From Calonectria ilicicola (Eukaryota; Ascomycota; Sordariomycetes; Hypocreales; Nectriaceae), in contig CP085828.1 of NCBI GenBank assembly GCA_020809705.1, forward strand, positions 2,790,001-2,854,000: a stretch of DNA of 64,000 nucleotides. Direction: 5' to 3'. The number at the start of each line of letters is the position of its first letter. The stretch's first letter is position 1. Shown one piece after another: positions 43,068-54,598 of the stretch. The notes beneath the pieces were generated by a model, which saw nothing but the letters and a program-made list of their open reading frames with translations, had not been told where the DNA came from and searched no databases. The translations under genes were made by a program, and so were the position numbers.

Positions 43068-44300
43068 GATCGGTGTCTGTCTGCGGGCGGGCAGAGGGAA
43101 GGATGGCGGCTCAACGGAGGCGATGGAGGCGGGGTTGAGATCGAGGGGTGAGGATGGGGAGTGATGCCGTCAGAAAGCTGGCGGGGAGGTACAACGATAC
43201 TGAAATATAAGGGTCCTCGGCGACAAAAAAGGTAGGTTGAGCAGGCAGCAGAATGATTTAGTAGGGTGGATGAGCCCAGCAGGGTCGCGTCTGACTCGTC
43301 GCGGCTGTGTTGGGATCGCTCGGACGAGGTTTGACGAGGGCAGCGGTAGGGCCAGGACGCTTGCTGATCGGTGGAGAGGGAGAACTAGGACCCTTCGCTT
43401 TTACGAGGAAACGAGGGAGATGCGACAACAGGGAAGAAGTAATTCACCCGCTTGCACACCAGGCCGGCTGAGTCACAGTAGAAGAAGAAAAGAAAAGGAC
43501 GGTGTAACTGAGGAGGAGGCTTCTTAGAGCTAGAGTGTTGTTGGTCGAGGACAAGGACAATCAGGCAGTCAAGTCAAGTCTGACCCAGCTGGTCTCATCC
43601 GTGAGGCAGGACCACTTGTGAAAGCGGGCCTGAGGCGAAAAGGGAATAGCGTCGGCTTCTGCCGCCCCCCACCGCCTAGCTGAGGCAGAGGTACAGCGGC
43701 GTTTGGCTGGCAGCTTTCACTGGCACACGCGCTGTGCTCCAACCTGAGCAGCCTGTGGAATGGCGCCTCCCCCTCCCCCCCACCATTAATCGCCCACTGC
43801 CCACTAACACCCGCAATTGATCGAGACTACACCAAGCTTGCCAACGCGCTCAGCTCGTGTTTCACAGCCTGCCCAAGGAGCCCCACGCACCATGGTTGCC
43901 TTCGCTCGCCTTCCGATCCGCGTATCAAGTGGTTCGCAAACCGGGTATAATATTGGAATTTATAGGATCGATGCCATGACAGGCATATACTCTTTGGTAT
44001 TACTACTATACCCTGCGGGTTTTCTGTATCCTGATCCTATGAGACTGGAGAAAATAAAAATACAAAGAACGGTACACACGTCAGTGCAAGTCACGCCGAG
44101 GCTCCAAGCCGGCAAAACAAAAAAAATGTGACGATCGTGGCAGACAACTGGGAAGAATGAGAAAAAAAAAAGAGTAAAGAGGAAAAAAAAACACAAAAAA
44201 CGAGTTAAAAAAATCCAGAGCACCCTGATAACCAACCAGGGGAGGGGGTATTGTCCAGCATTCCACACTTTCCAGTGACGTACTCTCCGTGTACGACAGG
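43068..44300. other. Spacer between cullin-1 and SRF1
   Basis: These 1.2 kb hold the cullin-1 promoter and leader (43068-43700, purine-rich) and the 3' region of SRF1 with A-tracts at 44110-44215. No supported gene. Confidence 0.55.
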
Positions 44301-45484
44301 TTATTCTTCTTCTCCACCACCCAACCGTTCTACTGTCCTAAAAATGTTCACCGCAAAGTTCATAGTCCAAAGAATCAAGCCTAATACCATGAAGGCTGCC
44401 AGCGCCTTGGACAAATCGCGTACAGAGACGTGTTGCAGATTGTGATAGACCAAACTCTCAAACGCCAGTGCTGTGCTTGCCGACTTAAAGATAATGAAGA
44501 ATAGATCTAGTAACATCAACGAAATCTTGGAAACTGCAGACCGTAAGCCTAATGGCTTGCCCGTGTACTCATCCCATATCATATATGCGAGGTAGGGAAT
44601 CGCCACGCAGTCAACGGTCACTGCCACTATTGACTGAGCTTCCTCAGCCGTGTCATCAGAGTCGACCTCCTCGATCCTGTTGATTTTTGCTGCGATTCCC
44701 AGCGCCACTATTGACGTGACCATGACTGATAGGCGGAACAGCAGCGGTGCGAGAGAATGTCGAACCATCATGTTCCACACTCTTTGGTAAGGGGCAAGAG
44801 CTCGTTTCCTTCGCGGCATCCTCGAATCCAAAACACTGTAAGGTTCCAGTGCCGGGTTGGCGAAATTAGGTTGAAGCTTTTCCATGGCCTCATAATCCAC
44901 CACTGCCGAGTTTTCGTGGGTTCCATGTCCATAGGTCGAAGATTGAACAAAGTCTTGCCAGGCGACGCTGGGCTCTGTCGACCTGACGAGAGGCTTAAAC
45001 CCGGAAATGATGACAGGCTCGGCCGACCTCAGGTGATCCCATTTCCTCCCACGCATCGATGCACGCCCATATCGCAAGACATGAGGAATCCTTTTTCTAT
45101 TTCCCTTTGCCAAGCCCTGGAGCGGGTCGTCGGATTCCACGAAACCATCAATCGAAATTCGGCGCTGCGGATCGCTCGGGGTTGAGTTGTGCTGTGGCTG
45201 AACAGCTCGGGTCGGAGGATTCAGCAGTCGAAATTGATCTTCGCTGGCAGAGCCGTATTTTTCATCGTATGAGTCGATCCAGGCTGAAGGAAAGTTAGCG
45301 TTAGTGGGGGAGGCGCCCGAAGAAAGAAGGGGTCGACAACGGTGCGCTTACGTGGAAGCGATCTTGGAGGACGCAGTCTCGGTGTTCTTCTGTTGTTGAC
45401 GGCCGTGGTCAAAGTCCGGACGGAATCGTGAGTCGCATGTGTCGTAGGCGTGTCGATGTTTCGTGGGGGAGAAGAGGACGTCAT
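44301..45484 (-). CDS. srf1: SRF1-like regulator of phospholipase D (multi-pass membrane protein)
   Basis: Two exons (45352-45484 and 44301-45283) with a GTAAGC donor, GCTAAC branch site and TTCAG acceptor give 371 residues. The cytosolic N-terminal half is Arg/Ser/Pro-rich and contains WIDSYDEKYGSASEDQF at the splice junction and the conserved basic block HVLRYGRASMRGRKWDHLRS. The C-terminal half has four membrane segments (about residues 210-235, 258-280, 298-322 and 335-360) with WDEYTGKPLGLRS between the second and third, and ends in an acidic GGGEEE tail. This arrangement matches fungal proteins related to yeast Srf1, which regulates the phospholipase D Spo14. The name comes from recalled similarity without a search; the gene model itself is well supported by the junction. 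Confidence 0.8.
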
Positions 45485-47216
45485 GGCCTCAGGAGGCCTC
45501 GGATACTGGGCGACGGAACGGAGAGCCTGGTTCAGTCTGTTGGTGCAGGCGAGTATGGTGGTGTAGCATAGTTGGAACACACTCGCATGGCAGACGAGAG
45601 GGATGGTGCACAGCAAGCAGCGCGGGCGCGCGCGGGCATGTGCTGGGCTGGGCTGGGCTGGGCTGGGCTGGGCTGAGCAAAAGCAGCAGCGCAGTGTGCA
45701 GTTGGGTCAAGATGGACCTGAGTTGGGCGGGCGGCCAAGTTTAGTTTAGGATGGACGACTCGGTTTCGTGTGTAGCGTTCCTAACGCTGGCGCAGGGGCA
45801 TGCACTTGGGACTTGGTTCCCCGTTTCTGTGGCGGCGGCTTTCGCTCATATGATCCGTGCGCGCGCGTAACGGCCTCCAATGGACCCCAAAGAGGACCAA
45901 GGAGGACCAAGGAGGACCCGATGGGCCCGGAGATCCCCTGTCGAATCTCCTCTGCAATTACCGTCCAGACACCACCCATGTAAGCTTAAAAGCCCGATAC
46001 GCTGCACTCAGCTCAGTGACGAATGCTCAGACCATGGTTCACTTTTTTTTTTTTGTGATTTTCCCTCCCGTCCAGAACACACAGACAACAGCAAAACAAT
46101 CACATCACACTGATGCACCCAACATAATAACGGCCTAAATTGTCAGCCCCGTGATTTCATCCACAGTCCAGTGGCATGGCCGCACCCACCACGCACCTTG
46201 TCTATTCGCCACAAGTAATCAATGCTGACAGTTAATCACAATGAAGGATGGAAAAGACGCCCCATCACGCGAGCTAGGTTGATGTCGTATGACCCCACCA
46301 GCAGAGCCACAGTATCTGCTTCGGTGGGCATGAGCCTTAGCAGGTCCGAACTCAATAACAAGGGTCACCGTCTGCTCCTTGGCAGTTTGTCCAGAATACG
46401 ATGTCAACATAAATACGCGGTTACGCATGGAATTTGACTCTACATCTTCATGCAGTGCTGTCTCATAAAGTTGTTCATGGCCGCAGTGAAGAATGTCACC
46501 CACCCTGGTCAACGAACCGCTCAAGGGAATAGAAAACTGACAAGGGGTAAATAAAGGCCAAGCCATGCCATCCTTAGTGCCCCAGTCGTCGTTACAACTT
46601 GATGAAACATCCCGAGAGCGCTCGCAGGTCTTCGATGCTGCAATCCAATTTTTTGCTCTTAAACATACGGTCTAACCTTGTCCTAGCCCCTTCAATTGAT
46701 GATGCATGCAAATGACGCCACGCTCAAATCTTCCATATCGTGGCTTTGAGACAACACGAACTACTGCAACTCAATTCTCCGTGATGAGAACACCCTAAGG
46801 CCAATTGCAATCAAAGCTATTTTTACTTGATTTATGGATAAAAGCTACAATAAAAGCACATGTCTAAGAAAATGCTGATCTTTCATGTCAAGCCGAGGTG
46901 TGCTACAGCTGAGTGTTTTTACTGCAGCAACCCACAGATGGCCACATGAAAGCATCCAACTCTTGAGGTACATCATTTATATATTTTGCTTTGTTTCGGA
47001 CGATCCAAGCACCCGTCACAACTGCAATAATGTTGGTTTAGGTCTCCAGACTAGGCCATGAAAATCGTTCGATTTTGTCTCATCAGGCCGGGTCCATTCA
47101 ATAACACGTTTATAAGTCTAGGAGTCGAATTGATACGAGGGTCGGAGTATCGCAGGAGTTGGTCGTCGTTTTATGTTTGATTGTGGATTGGTGTATCGGG
47201 ATATCGTACGTCTCAT
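45485..47216. other. Spacer upstream of SRF1
   Basis: These 1.7 kb contain the SRF1 promoter, including the GGGCT repeat listed separately, and a more AT-rich half toward 47216. No supported gene; a 115-codon minus-strand frame at 46219-46566 has no protein-like features. Confidence 0.55.
45645..45672 (+). repeat. (GGGCT)6 repeat with quadruplex-forming pattern
   Basis: Six G3 runs are separated by regular CT spacers, which fits the canonical pattern for an intramolecular G-quadruplex. The tract sits about 160 bp upstream of the SRF1 start, with the G-rich strand opposite to the SRF1 sense strand. Confidence 0.85.
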
Positions 47217-47570
47217 CTATCGGCCGTGCTCGTTCTCGCCTTTGTGGAAACCCAACCACTCTCCCAACATACCTCCAGGTTTCGGCACTGGACACTCCCG
47301 GCGAGCTCCCAACCTTGCCTCGTCAAGCTCCTCGGATGTCGAATCGTTGAATTGCGCAATGCCGTCCTTTACTTCCAAGTTGGTGTCCTTTCTCTTCCAA
47401 CGCATGCGTCGTCCGTTCTCGTCCACCATGATGTCGCCATCGGCAAATCTAGCCCGCGGCACGGGGCACGGGAGTAAATGTGGGAGCGTAACCACGATAA
47501 AGCAGGCAGCGACGGTCGTAGCGAATAGCGACGAAGTCATCCGCGACTTGGGGTGGAGGATTGGTGGCAT
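47217..47570 (-). CDS. Small single-pass membrane protein with two CPVP motifs (unrecognised)
   Basis: I do not recognise this 117-residue protein. After a short basic N-terminus (MPPILHPKSR) there is one hydrophobic segment at about residues 12-31, followed at once by PCPVPRARF, a polar middle with GRRMRWKRKD, a charged stretch, and then RECPVPKPGGMLGEWLGF near the C-terminus. The two C-P-V-P motifs flank the soluble part. The organisation would fit a small mitochondrial or secretory-membrane protein, but this is inference. The start is the ATG directly before the hydrophobic segment; the frame stays open upstream to an ATG at 47633, and an upstream exon (protein-like sequence around 47670-47780, with a GTGAGT donor at about 47664) cannot be excluded. 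It is divergent from PP4c, sharing a 571-bp upstream region. Confidence 0.65.
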   Translation of the reverse strand: MPPILHPKSRMTSSLFATTVAACFIVVTLPHLLPCPVPRARFADGDIMVDENGRRMRWKRKDTNLEVKDGIAQFNDSTSEELDEARLGARRECPVPKPGGMLGEWLGFHKGENEHGR

Positions 47571-48141
47571 GATCCCGCGTGTATTGGGGTGTTCGGGGGA
47601 CTCTAGTTGTCTCAATTGGGCGTCAGTGTGCATTTCTTCAAATAAAAAATGCCATTGAACTCACATAATGGCCGTAGCATCGTCCCCTTGGGGCGTAGTG
47701 GCCGGGTTGACGTCGTCGAGGGATTTGTCGAAGTTCCGTGGGCCCGAGACTGGATTTCACAAAAGCAGCTCATCCGACTTTGAGGTGGGAGCTGCATGAT
47801 TGTTTTACCCTCATCTGATTGGCTAATGTCAAATGCCAAGGGTCCGCCGGCGACGGCAGTATGTAAATCCGATAATCCCAGTCGAGGTGCCCTGTGCCGC
47901 GGGGTACGTACCTACCAGCCATGCTGTGTGCTCGGCGATTCGCGAAGTGTCAAGCTACATACCTAGATTTTCAAGCACTTCACAAGCCTACCACCACCAC
48001 GCCCTTGCCCTCTTTTCGTATCGCGGAAGAGAGCGCATATTCCAGGTCCGACATGTTATAATTTCTCCCTCTGCCTCCTCCGAAGAATCTCCGCGGGCAG
48101 CGAACCACCCCAAGCTCTACCATCCTACGGCCCCTCCCACC
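47571..48141. other. Shared upstream region of the CPVP protein and PP4c
   Basis: These 571 bp separate two divergent starts and probably carry both promoters. Part of it (47664-47780) could be an extra 5' exon of the minus-strand gene. Confidence 0.5.
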
Positions 48142-49498
48142 ATGAGCGACCTTGATAAGTACGGCCTTTCCACTTGAATCGCCTCTTCGTCACTGCCTGT
48201 AGGCTAATACTTAAGCACAGGGCAATCGCGCAGCTGCGCGCATGCCGTCCGATCCCGGAAGCTCAAGTTCGCGAGCTCTGTCATAAGGCGCGAGAGCTAT
48301 TGATCGAGGAGGGCAACGTCGTCACCGTTTCCGCACCAGTGACAATATGCGGTGATATCCACGGCCAGTTTCACGATCTAATGGAGCTATTCAGAGTCGG
48401 CGGTGATGTTCCAGACACAAACTATCTTTTTATGGGTATGCCTCCAAAAACCTTCACTCTCGGATGTGGCCATCTCATCTCCTGACTCGTGTTTTAGGCG
48501 ACTTCGTCGACCGTGGATTCTACTCGCTCGAATCTTTTCTCCTCCTGCTCTGCCTTAAGGTCCGGTACCCCGACCGCATGACCCTTATTAGGGGCAATCA
48601 TGAATCGCGCCAAATCACCACCGTCTATGGCTTTTACGATGAATGTCTACGGAAATACGGGAGCGCGAACGTTTGGCGGTATTGCTGCGATGTCTTCGAC
48701 TATCTTGCTCTGGGCGCAATCGTTCTAGGCGCCTCAAACACTCTGTCACCCGGCACTGAACCCGTTGATGAAGAGACCGAAATTGAAGTTTGCGACCAAA
48801 ACGGATCTATCATGAGCCGCTTCCCCCGTCGTCGACATCATGAGCCCGCCCAGGAGCAGCCAGCTTCAAGCCCTGCTGGCGGAGATAAAACAGGTCCGCC
48901 AGGTTCTGGTGCTTCGGGATCTAGTGGTGGCACCATTGGCAACCCAGCCGGCGCTGTGCTTTGCGTTCATGGTGGCCTCAGTCCTCTCATCGATACAGTC
49001 GATAAGATTCGACTGATAGATCGAAAGCAAGAGGTTCCGCACGAAGGCGCCATGTGCGATCTTCTCTGGTCTGACCCAGATGAAATAGATGGATGGGGTC
49101 TTTCGCCGCGTGGTGCAGGCTTCCTCTTCGGTGCTGATATTGTCAAAGTCTTTAACCACCGCAACGATCTCAGCCTTATCGCCCGTGCGCACCAGCTTGT
49201 GATGGAGGGCTTCAAGGAAATGTTTGATGCATCCATCGTCACCGTCTGGTCAGCCCCCAACTACTGCTACCGCTGCGGCAATGTTGCCGCCGTGTTAGAG
49301 CTCTCCGAGGATGAGTCTGGCACGGGTCTCTTCGCCCGCAGCAACGGCGATGTGGGACGGAGTGATGGAGGTGTCATGATGGAAGGGCACGGCGCACCTA
49401 GGAGCGGTCCCGCCCGCCGATATCGTGTGTTCCAGGCCGCACCGCAGGATTCCCGTGGCATGCCAGCCAAGAAGCCGGTGGCGGACTACTTTTTGTGA
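48142..49498 (+). CDS. Protein phosphatase 4 catalytic subunit (Pph3-like)
   Basis: Three exons (48142-48158, 48221-48435, 48498-49498) give 410 residues against about 307 in animals. PP4 is a PP2A-family serine/threonine phosphatase acting in DNA-damage recovery and nuclear signalling. The start [14 protein letters not shown], after a 17-nt first exon in CACCATGA context, matches the PP4c N-terminus. Metal-site motifs are intact: GDIHGQ, GDFVDRG (78-84, rebuilt across a junction), RGNHESR (109-115), and the later [15 protein letters not shown] and [11 protein letters not shown]. The C-terminus is KKPVADYFL, the methylated PP2A/PP4 tail. Two insertions explain the length: about 70 residues rich in Gly/Ser/Pro/Glu between LGAIV and GAVLCVHGG, and about 30 Gly/Arg-rich residues between VLELSED and [10 protein letters not shown]4c fits better than PP6 or PP2A because of the N-terminus. 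Confidence 0.93.
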
Positions 49499-50240
49499 AC
49501 TGCTTGTTTTAATGTCGTTACTGTATAGTAGATGGCAGGTTTTGTATCATGAGACGCACACCTTGGGCTTGGGGTCACGGATAAGCATGGAGTTTTTTAT
49601 GAAATACAAGAGTTTCTTTTCTTTTTGGTCAACTTGACCGTGCATATATTTCACTATGACACACTTTCAAGATCGCAGAGATCCCATCCTTGCCTATGTG
49701 TCATTAGCAAGCCAAAAATGGTAAGAACAACGATACATTTACTCTATGGCTCAGGGATATATCTTCAATGCAATTTCCATCCCAAGCAGGTCGTATGCAA
49801 TTCTCCCAATATCGCTGCCAAGCAGCATCCAAACTCAAATGAGTAAAGTTCAACAGCAGATTGGCATATTGTCAGCTGTATCCCATCACCAACGCGATAC
49901 CCGCAAAGCTTGGCAGTCCATAAAGAGATCCCTCCGCTTTTATAACATCTGCCTAATCAAACTCGCCTGTGATCAGCACCTGCACTTATTTGCATTTAGG
50001 AATGGTCTCATTTTCTTGACATTGCATCGTTGGCCAGTTTCCAAAATAGATATATTTACTAACCAGAGAATCATCGCGCTCAAAAAAAAATAGAAGCTAA
50101 GCTACCGATCGGTCATTATTCCTATCCATGTCGTTACTCTCTTTCACCATCCCCCAGCAGCCTGGAGATGAATTTACTGCATCTGAGTAATCAGAGTCAG
50201 TATACATCAAACGCTGCACTACAGTTCTAGGTAGGGCGGG
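49499..50240. other. Spacer between PP4c and the broken gene
   Basis: About 740 bp, AT-richer than the surroundings, holding the PP4c 3' region. The facing frame that ends at 50219 is an alternative reading frame of the broken gene's 3' part. No other gene seen. Confidence 0.5.
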
Positions 50241-51045
50241 CTACTCCTCCACACAGCTAGCTTCTGAACAGATGGTATCATAAAAGTGGCCTTTGAGAAA
50301 ATTCCCTCGGCTGAATTGCTTCCCACACATATCAGCTTGAAATTCATGTTTAGAATCGAAGACTTTGGAGGAGGTATGCGCTCCACTTGACAGGGGAGCC
50401 TTCGTAAAAAAAAACTCTCCTGAACACCACTCCTGAACACCACGGAATATAAGCCAGTCGCGCTCTGGAAAAGATCTGGTATATCGAATAAAGTCGTTTA
50501 GGTTGTATTTCCACCTTGCCTTCACTGGCCAGAGACCATCTCTGAGCTTTAGGATACTCCAAGGAGTGAAATGAGCGAAATCGTGGGGTTTGTCGCTTGG
50601 TCTGCTGGAAGAGAATCCGATCCATCTTGTCGAAACTTGTAGCTCGCCTTTCTCGTAAAGTTCTCCGATCGTATTCGTTTCGGGTCGCATAAAGGCATCG
50701 ACACCAATTGTGAAAGTTCCCAACTCTTTTTCTTTTGCTGGCCGTCGAATTTGTCCTTCGCCAAACCCGGCCTTCGAATCGTATACATGATCCTCAGTCT
50801 TTTTGAACCTCGTCCAGCTGGCCATCCGCAATTTCAATAAACTGTGTGGGTATGACTCGGAGTTGATAGCTTTTCTCAAATTTCGGTTTGTTTTCGTTCT
50901 GGCATGTGGTTGCAGTTGCATCATGAACTAGGAATCGAATCTTTGCTGGGGTTAAACGTTGATTGCGCAGAACATCGATCATGCCAAGTTCAGAGGCCTT
51001 GCTAACAAGCAATGTCAGTCTCCCAGCAAAGCGCCCATCATCCAC
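50241..51045 (-). pseudogene. Frame-broken gene of unknown function
   Basis: Two protein-like frames on the minus strand adjoin in different phase. The upstream one (51045 to about 50810) reads from LTLLVSKASELGMIDVLRNQ to FIEIADGQLDEV and stops at 50794. The downstream one continues from about 50808 (KKTEDHVYDSKAGFGEGQ) to a stop at 50241. They differ by one nucleotide, and the switch falls at a run of five A residues, so either a one-base indel inactivated the gene or the assembly has an error there. The C-terminal part contains CGKQFSRGNFLKGHF, which resembles a C2H2 zinc finger but has alanine at the position of the first cysteine. A 13-bp tandem duplication lies at 50417-50442. Upstream, a possible further exon (to about 51206) is joined by poor splice sites. 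I do not recognise the family. Confidence 0.5.
50418..50443. repeat. 13-bp tandem duplication
   Basis: The 13-bp unit TCCTGAACACCAC occurs twice in direct succession inside the broken gene. Because 13 is not a multiple of three, loss of one copy would change the reading frame of everything after it. Confidence 0.85.
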
Positions 51046-51481
51046 CTTTCATCCTCGAGCTGTGTTCCCATGATTATAAAGCTATATGGCTGGAGTCTAT
51101 GTTCCTGTGTTTGTTCTGGCTGTTTTAGTGCTTGGTTTGCACTGACATACCCGAAACGCCAGGTTGGTTCCCAGAGTTTTTCTCCTCGACCCCAGGAGAA
51201 AGACAAGGAATATTCTTCCTATGTTCTCTGTCGGGATGTCCAAGTCGCTTCCGCTCGATGCCTTGTATTGCGCGTCTGCTCAATCATCCCGTCGTTCTGG
51301 CGCTTGATTTAACCAGTAGATCTGTGCAAATTAGCATCGAGCGGCTTATTCCAGCTCAACAGGGGATTGCTTGAAACTGGATTAAGGGTGTCGAGTGTGT
51401 CTCAAGGACGTGAAAGCATACAGAATGTGAATCGAGGCCCAAGAAGGCCGAATCCCAGCCTACATTGGCCCCATCTGCCTG
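51046..51481. other. Short spacer downstream of the bZIP gene
   Basis: Holds the bZIP 3' region and possibly 5' exons or promoter of the broken gene. A minus-strand frame to 51206 (63 codons) could be an exon of that gene, with a GTATGT site at about 51153. Confidence 0.4.
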
Positions 51482-52427
51482 TCAGCAAGGTGCTGGAGGA
51501 CCCGAGTCTGCATTGGGGTCCGGACCAACGGGGTTTTGGCCACCCGTGTTTTGAAATGGGTGCATTGGAATAGCGTAGTGCAAGGCAGACGATCCATCTT
51601 CCTGCATGGGCGTGACGGAATAGCTGTGCCGCCTGGGGTCCTCCAGCATCGACCCAGAAGTTGGAGGCTGGTGATATGTTTCCGTTCGCGGGACTGGGGG
51701 TCCAGGAAACAAAAACGTTGGGTACTGGTGAGCGTGAACCTGGGGAGGCATCGTTGAGCGCGTCAGAGGTGGTGGAGCACTTGGAGCAAGTGGATTGTTC
51801 GATGGCAGTGCCGCAGAAGGTGGAAGCGAAGAGTGAGATGCCAAAGGTCGCGGGAAAGGGTGTCCTAAGTGAACCGGTTGAGTTGGCGGCCAGAGTGAGT
51901 TGGTAGATGTCGTCGGGACGCTGGTAATGGACGATTCTCGACCTTCCTGCGGGGGTATTGGGTATGGTACGCCGTGGTCCAATGCCACTGGCCTCCGTGG
52001 CGTCATGGCTTGCTGCAGTGTCTGTACCGCCTCGCTGGGCGTCCCCGACGTGAAGTGCGATATTGGGCCAGCTTCGGGCTGCGTGGCGCCGCCGGTATGC
52101 AGGTAGCCGATGATGTATTCATCACTGATGCCATGTCGGTTTAGTAGAGCACGAAGCTGCCGGTTTTCTTCCGCAACTCTCCTGGCGGCCTGCTGGACCT
52201 CAGCTGAGGCCTCGACGCCCTGAAGCTCATAGCTTCGAATCCTTTGTTCGAGCTCTATCAGATGCTCTCTTCTTCGCGCACGAGATCTCCTCTGGTTATC
52301 TCTCACCCGCTCAAGATTCTTTGTCTAAAGAGGAAGGAAAAAAGCTGCCATCAGTAACAAGGGTCAAGAGGAGGGGAAGGGGGGGCGGGTAGAGTGGGCC
52401 ACATACATCCTTCGTTTGTCGTGACAT
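51482..52427 (-). CDS. Fungal bZIP transcription factor
   Basis: Two exons (52407-52427 and 51482-52324) encode 287 residues. The 21-nt first exon (MSRQTKD) joins in phase to TKNLERVRDNQRRSRARRREHL, giving an uninterrupted basic region at residues 9-29 with the DNA-contacting asparagine at about N17; the leucine-zipper part continues through EENRQLRALLNRHG to about residue 71. This is followed by ISDEYIIGYL, a block I associate with a fungal bZIP family that has a short, weakly heptadic zipper. The remaining 200 residues are Pro/Ser/Thr-rich and probably disordered, with possible activation or phosphorylation function. It should bind DNA as a dimer in the nucleus; targets are not evident. The splice has a GTATGT donor and TTTAG acceptor. 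No enzyme cluster lies nearby that would suggest a pathway-specific regulator. Confidence 0.88.
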
Positions 52428-54598
52428 TTAGCCGTTACGTTACTTGCTGGAACAAAACTCAGACGCGCGGGCGCAGTTGAGGGCATCTAGGTCAGGTCGC
52501 AGCAGGTGGGACAGAAGCTCGAAAACGTTGTGGTCCAGACAGAACCCTTGCACTTGACTAGTCGGAGGGGAAGAAGGCGCACGAAAGCTGGGGGGCTGGA
52601 TGTCAAGGCGGGATAATTGAAAGAGGCTTTTACCTTTTATTTATTCAACGGCAGGCAGGGGAGCGACATGCTAAGGAGGTTCAATAGCAAGCAAGGCCAC
52701 CGCCTCCAGCTTGAGACAGCCACAACCGCAACAAGATTTTAATGATGGCAAAAGACATGGCCAAAGCTGAGAATGTAACGGACACCCCAAGCCCATCAAC
52801 ATTGGGCAATCTCTATGCTTGACGATCGGAAGGTGGGAGGAACCCTAGAATCCGCCACGGCCGAGCTTTGGCGGGGATGCCCCAGGGCTTGTTAGTCGAT
52901 TACATCGGAGAGGTACTGTGCGTGCGGTCCCTTGAATGCAAGTGCGTCCATCTACAAAGACAGCATACCCTAGTGGTGACAACGGGAAGCTATCCACCTA
53001 GGCCGTCAGTTCAGCAGCCCGGTTCAGTTGGGCGAGACCCAAACGACGGTGCGCCACCCAGTGCTCCATAGAGACAGGATGTCGAGATAAACCAACAAGC
53101 CACTCGGCACAGTAACCGCTCGTGCCTAGGGTATTACTCACTTTGAGGAGGCGAAGAGGGTGTGCACTTTTGATGGGGAGGGTGTGTGTCCCAGGTGTCT
53201 GGATAGAGAAGAGACAGTCAGTCAGGGCCGTACCAATTTTCAGACAGTAAAGCATCCAAACTTTAACCCATGACGGCCAAAAAAAAAAAAAAAAAACCAA
53301 GACAGCTGCAAGGTGCCGTACCGGGGGACTAGTAGTGTGCCAAGCCAAAGTGCACAACATTCTGAAAAAACGAGTTTTGGCGTAAACGTGGCTGAAGGGC
53401 ATTAGGTTTACGCGACCTGCCCTACAGAAAATCTAGCATGAGAGAGGCAAAACCCTGGGGACGGCTGGGATCCTATGGCCCTTGCCCGCATCCCACAAGT
53501 GATTATTTTTTTGGGGTTGTTCAAAAGTCCGACAAATTGCGGCCATCGAAGCAGGACTTGCAGCATATGCACACCACACAGTATCCTCCTTGTGCGGCAC
53601 ACCCACCGGCCCTTTATGTGCAGAGGTGGAGTGCGAAGGTGAAGGTTGCATGGGAACGTCGATGCGTTGTCTCTCATCGTTGGCGGTATAAGTTGGATGT
53701 CCTAGTTTTCACCCATTGATTACAATACAACGCACAGCGACAACCTACCAGGACGAATTCAGAGTTTGGTCCGCCAAACCCTCCCATCCCGGGGTTGCTC
53801 CCATCCCAAGCCAGGAGTCCTTGATGGAAGGCATCGATAAACAAAACGGTGATCCGCTTCGCATTTGCGCGGCTGGTGGTTTGGGTTAGTCGAGTCGCTC
53901 CCGTCCATTGGGATAATGCTTAGACTCCGCCAGTGACACCATGCCCCACGCTCCGCGCTCGCCTAAGGCGTTATAGCAGACGCCCGCTGTCCGCTGTTTT
54001 CTTTTTGGGAAGTACAGGGCTTGGAGAAATCAGATGGTGAGTCGAATCCACTACTAGTGCCATGCAAGACTAAGCTGGGGGTGTAAGATGAATGAAACCA
54101 CAGCGAGCAGGAATTCAGACATTAGCGCACTTGGGTTTCTGACATGAGACCAGCTCTTGCCCAGCTACCATGGCAAGTCTTCCTACCTGGTTCACGAGCT
54201 TGCACAGTCGCTGGCCTCAGAAAAGGTCGATAGTGGAGGCAGCCCATGCTATAGAAGGGGGCGAAGTCCAATATCGGACGAGCTCAAAGAGGGCGCAAGA
54301 CAAAGACCAGAGTCTGGACCAGCAACGAGGACACGATGCATTGCGGATGCTGACGCAAAATAATGCAGCGTACTGGGGAAAGGGTGGGATGGGCCAGGCA
54401 AACGTGGGACTGACTAAGGAAGGGTAGTACAAGCAAGATTGGTTGAATAATGTCGATTGCGTAGGCAAGGGTGAGCTGGAGCCCGATCCGGTGAGCGGTG
54501 CCATAGGGGCTTGGTCATGGATCTTGAAGTTGAAGAAGCAAAGAAAAAAAGCATGAGGTGCTATTGCAGCTTGCCCCGATCACATGGCGATGAGAGAT

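Noticed and set aside
45857..46138. Repeated GAGGACCAAG-type sequence and frames within it
   Set aside because: A short local duplication of about 10 bp; the frames are chance and include poly-T-encoded runs.
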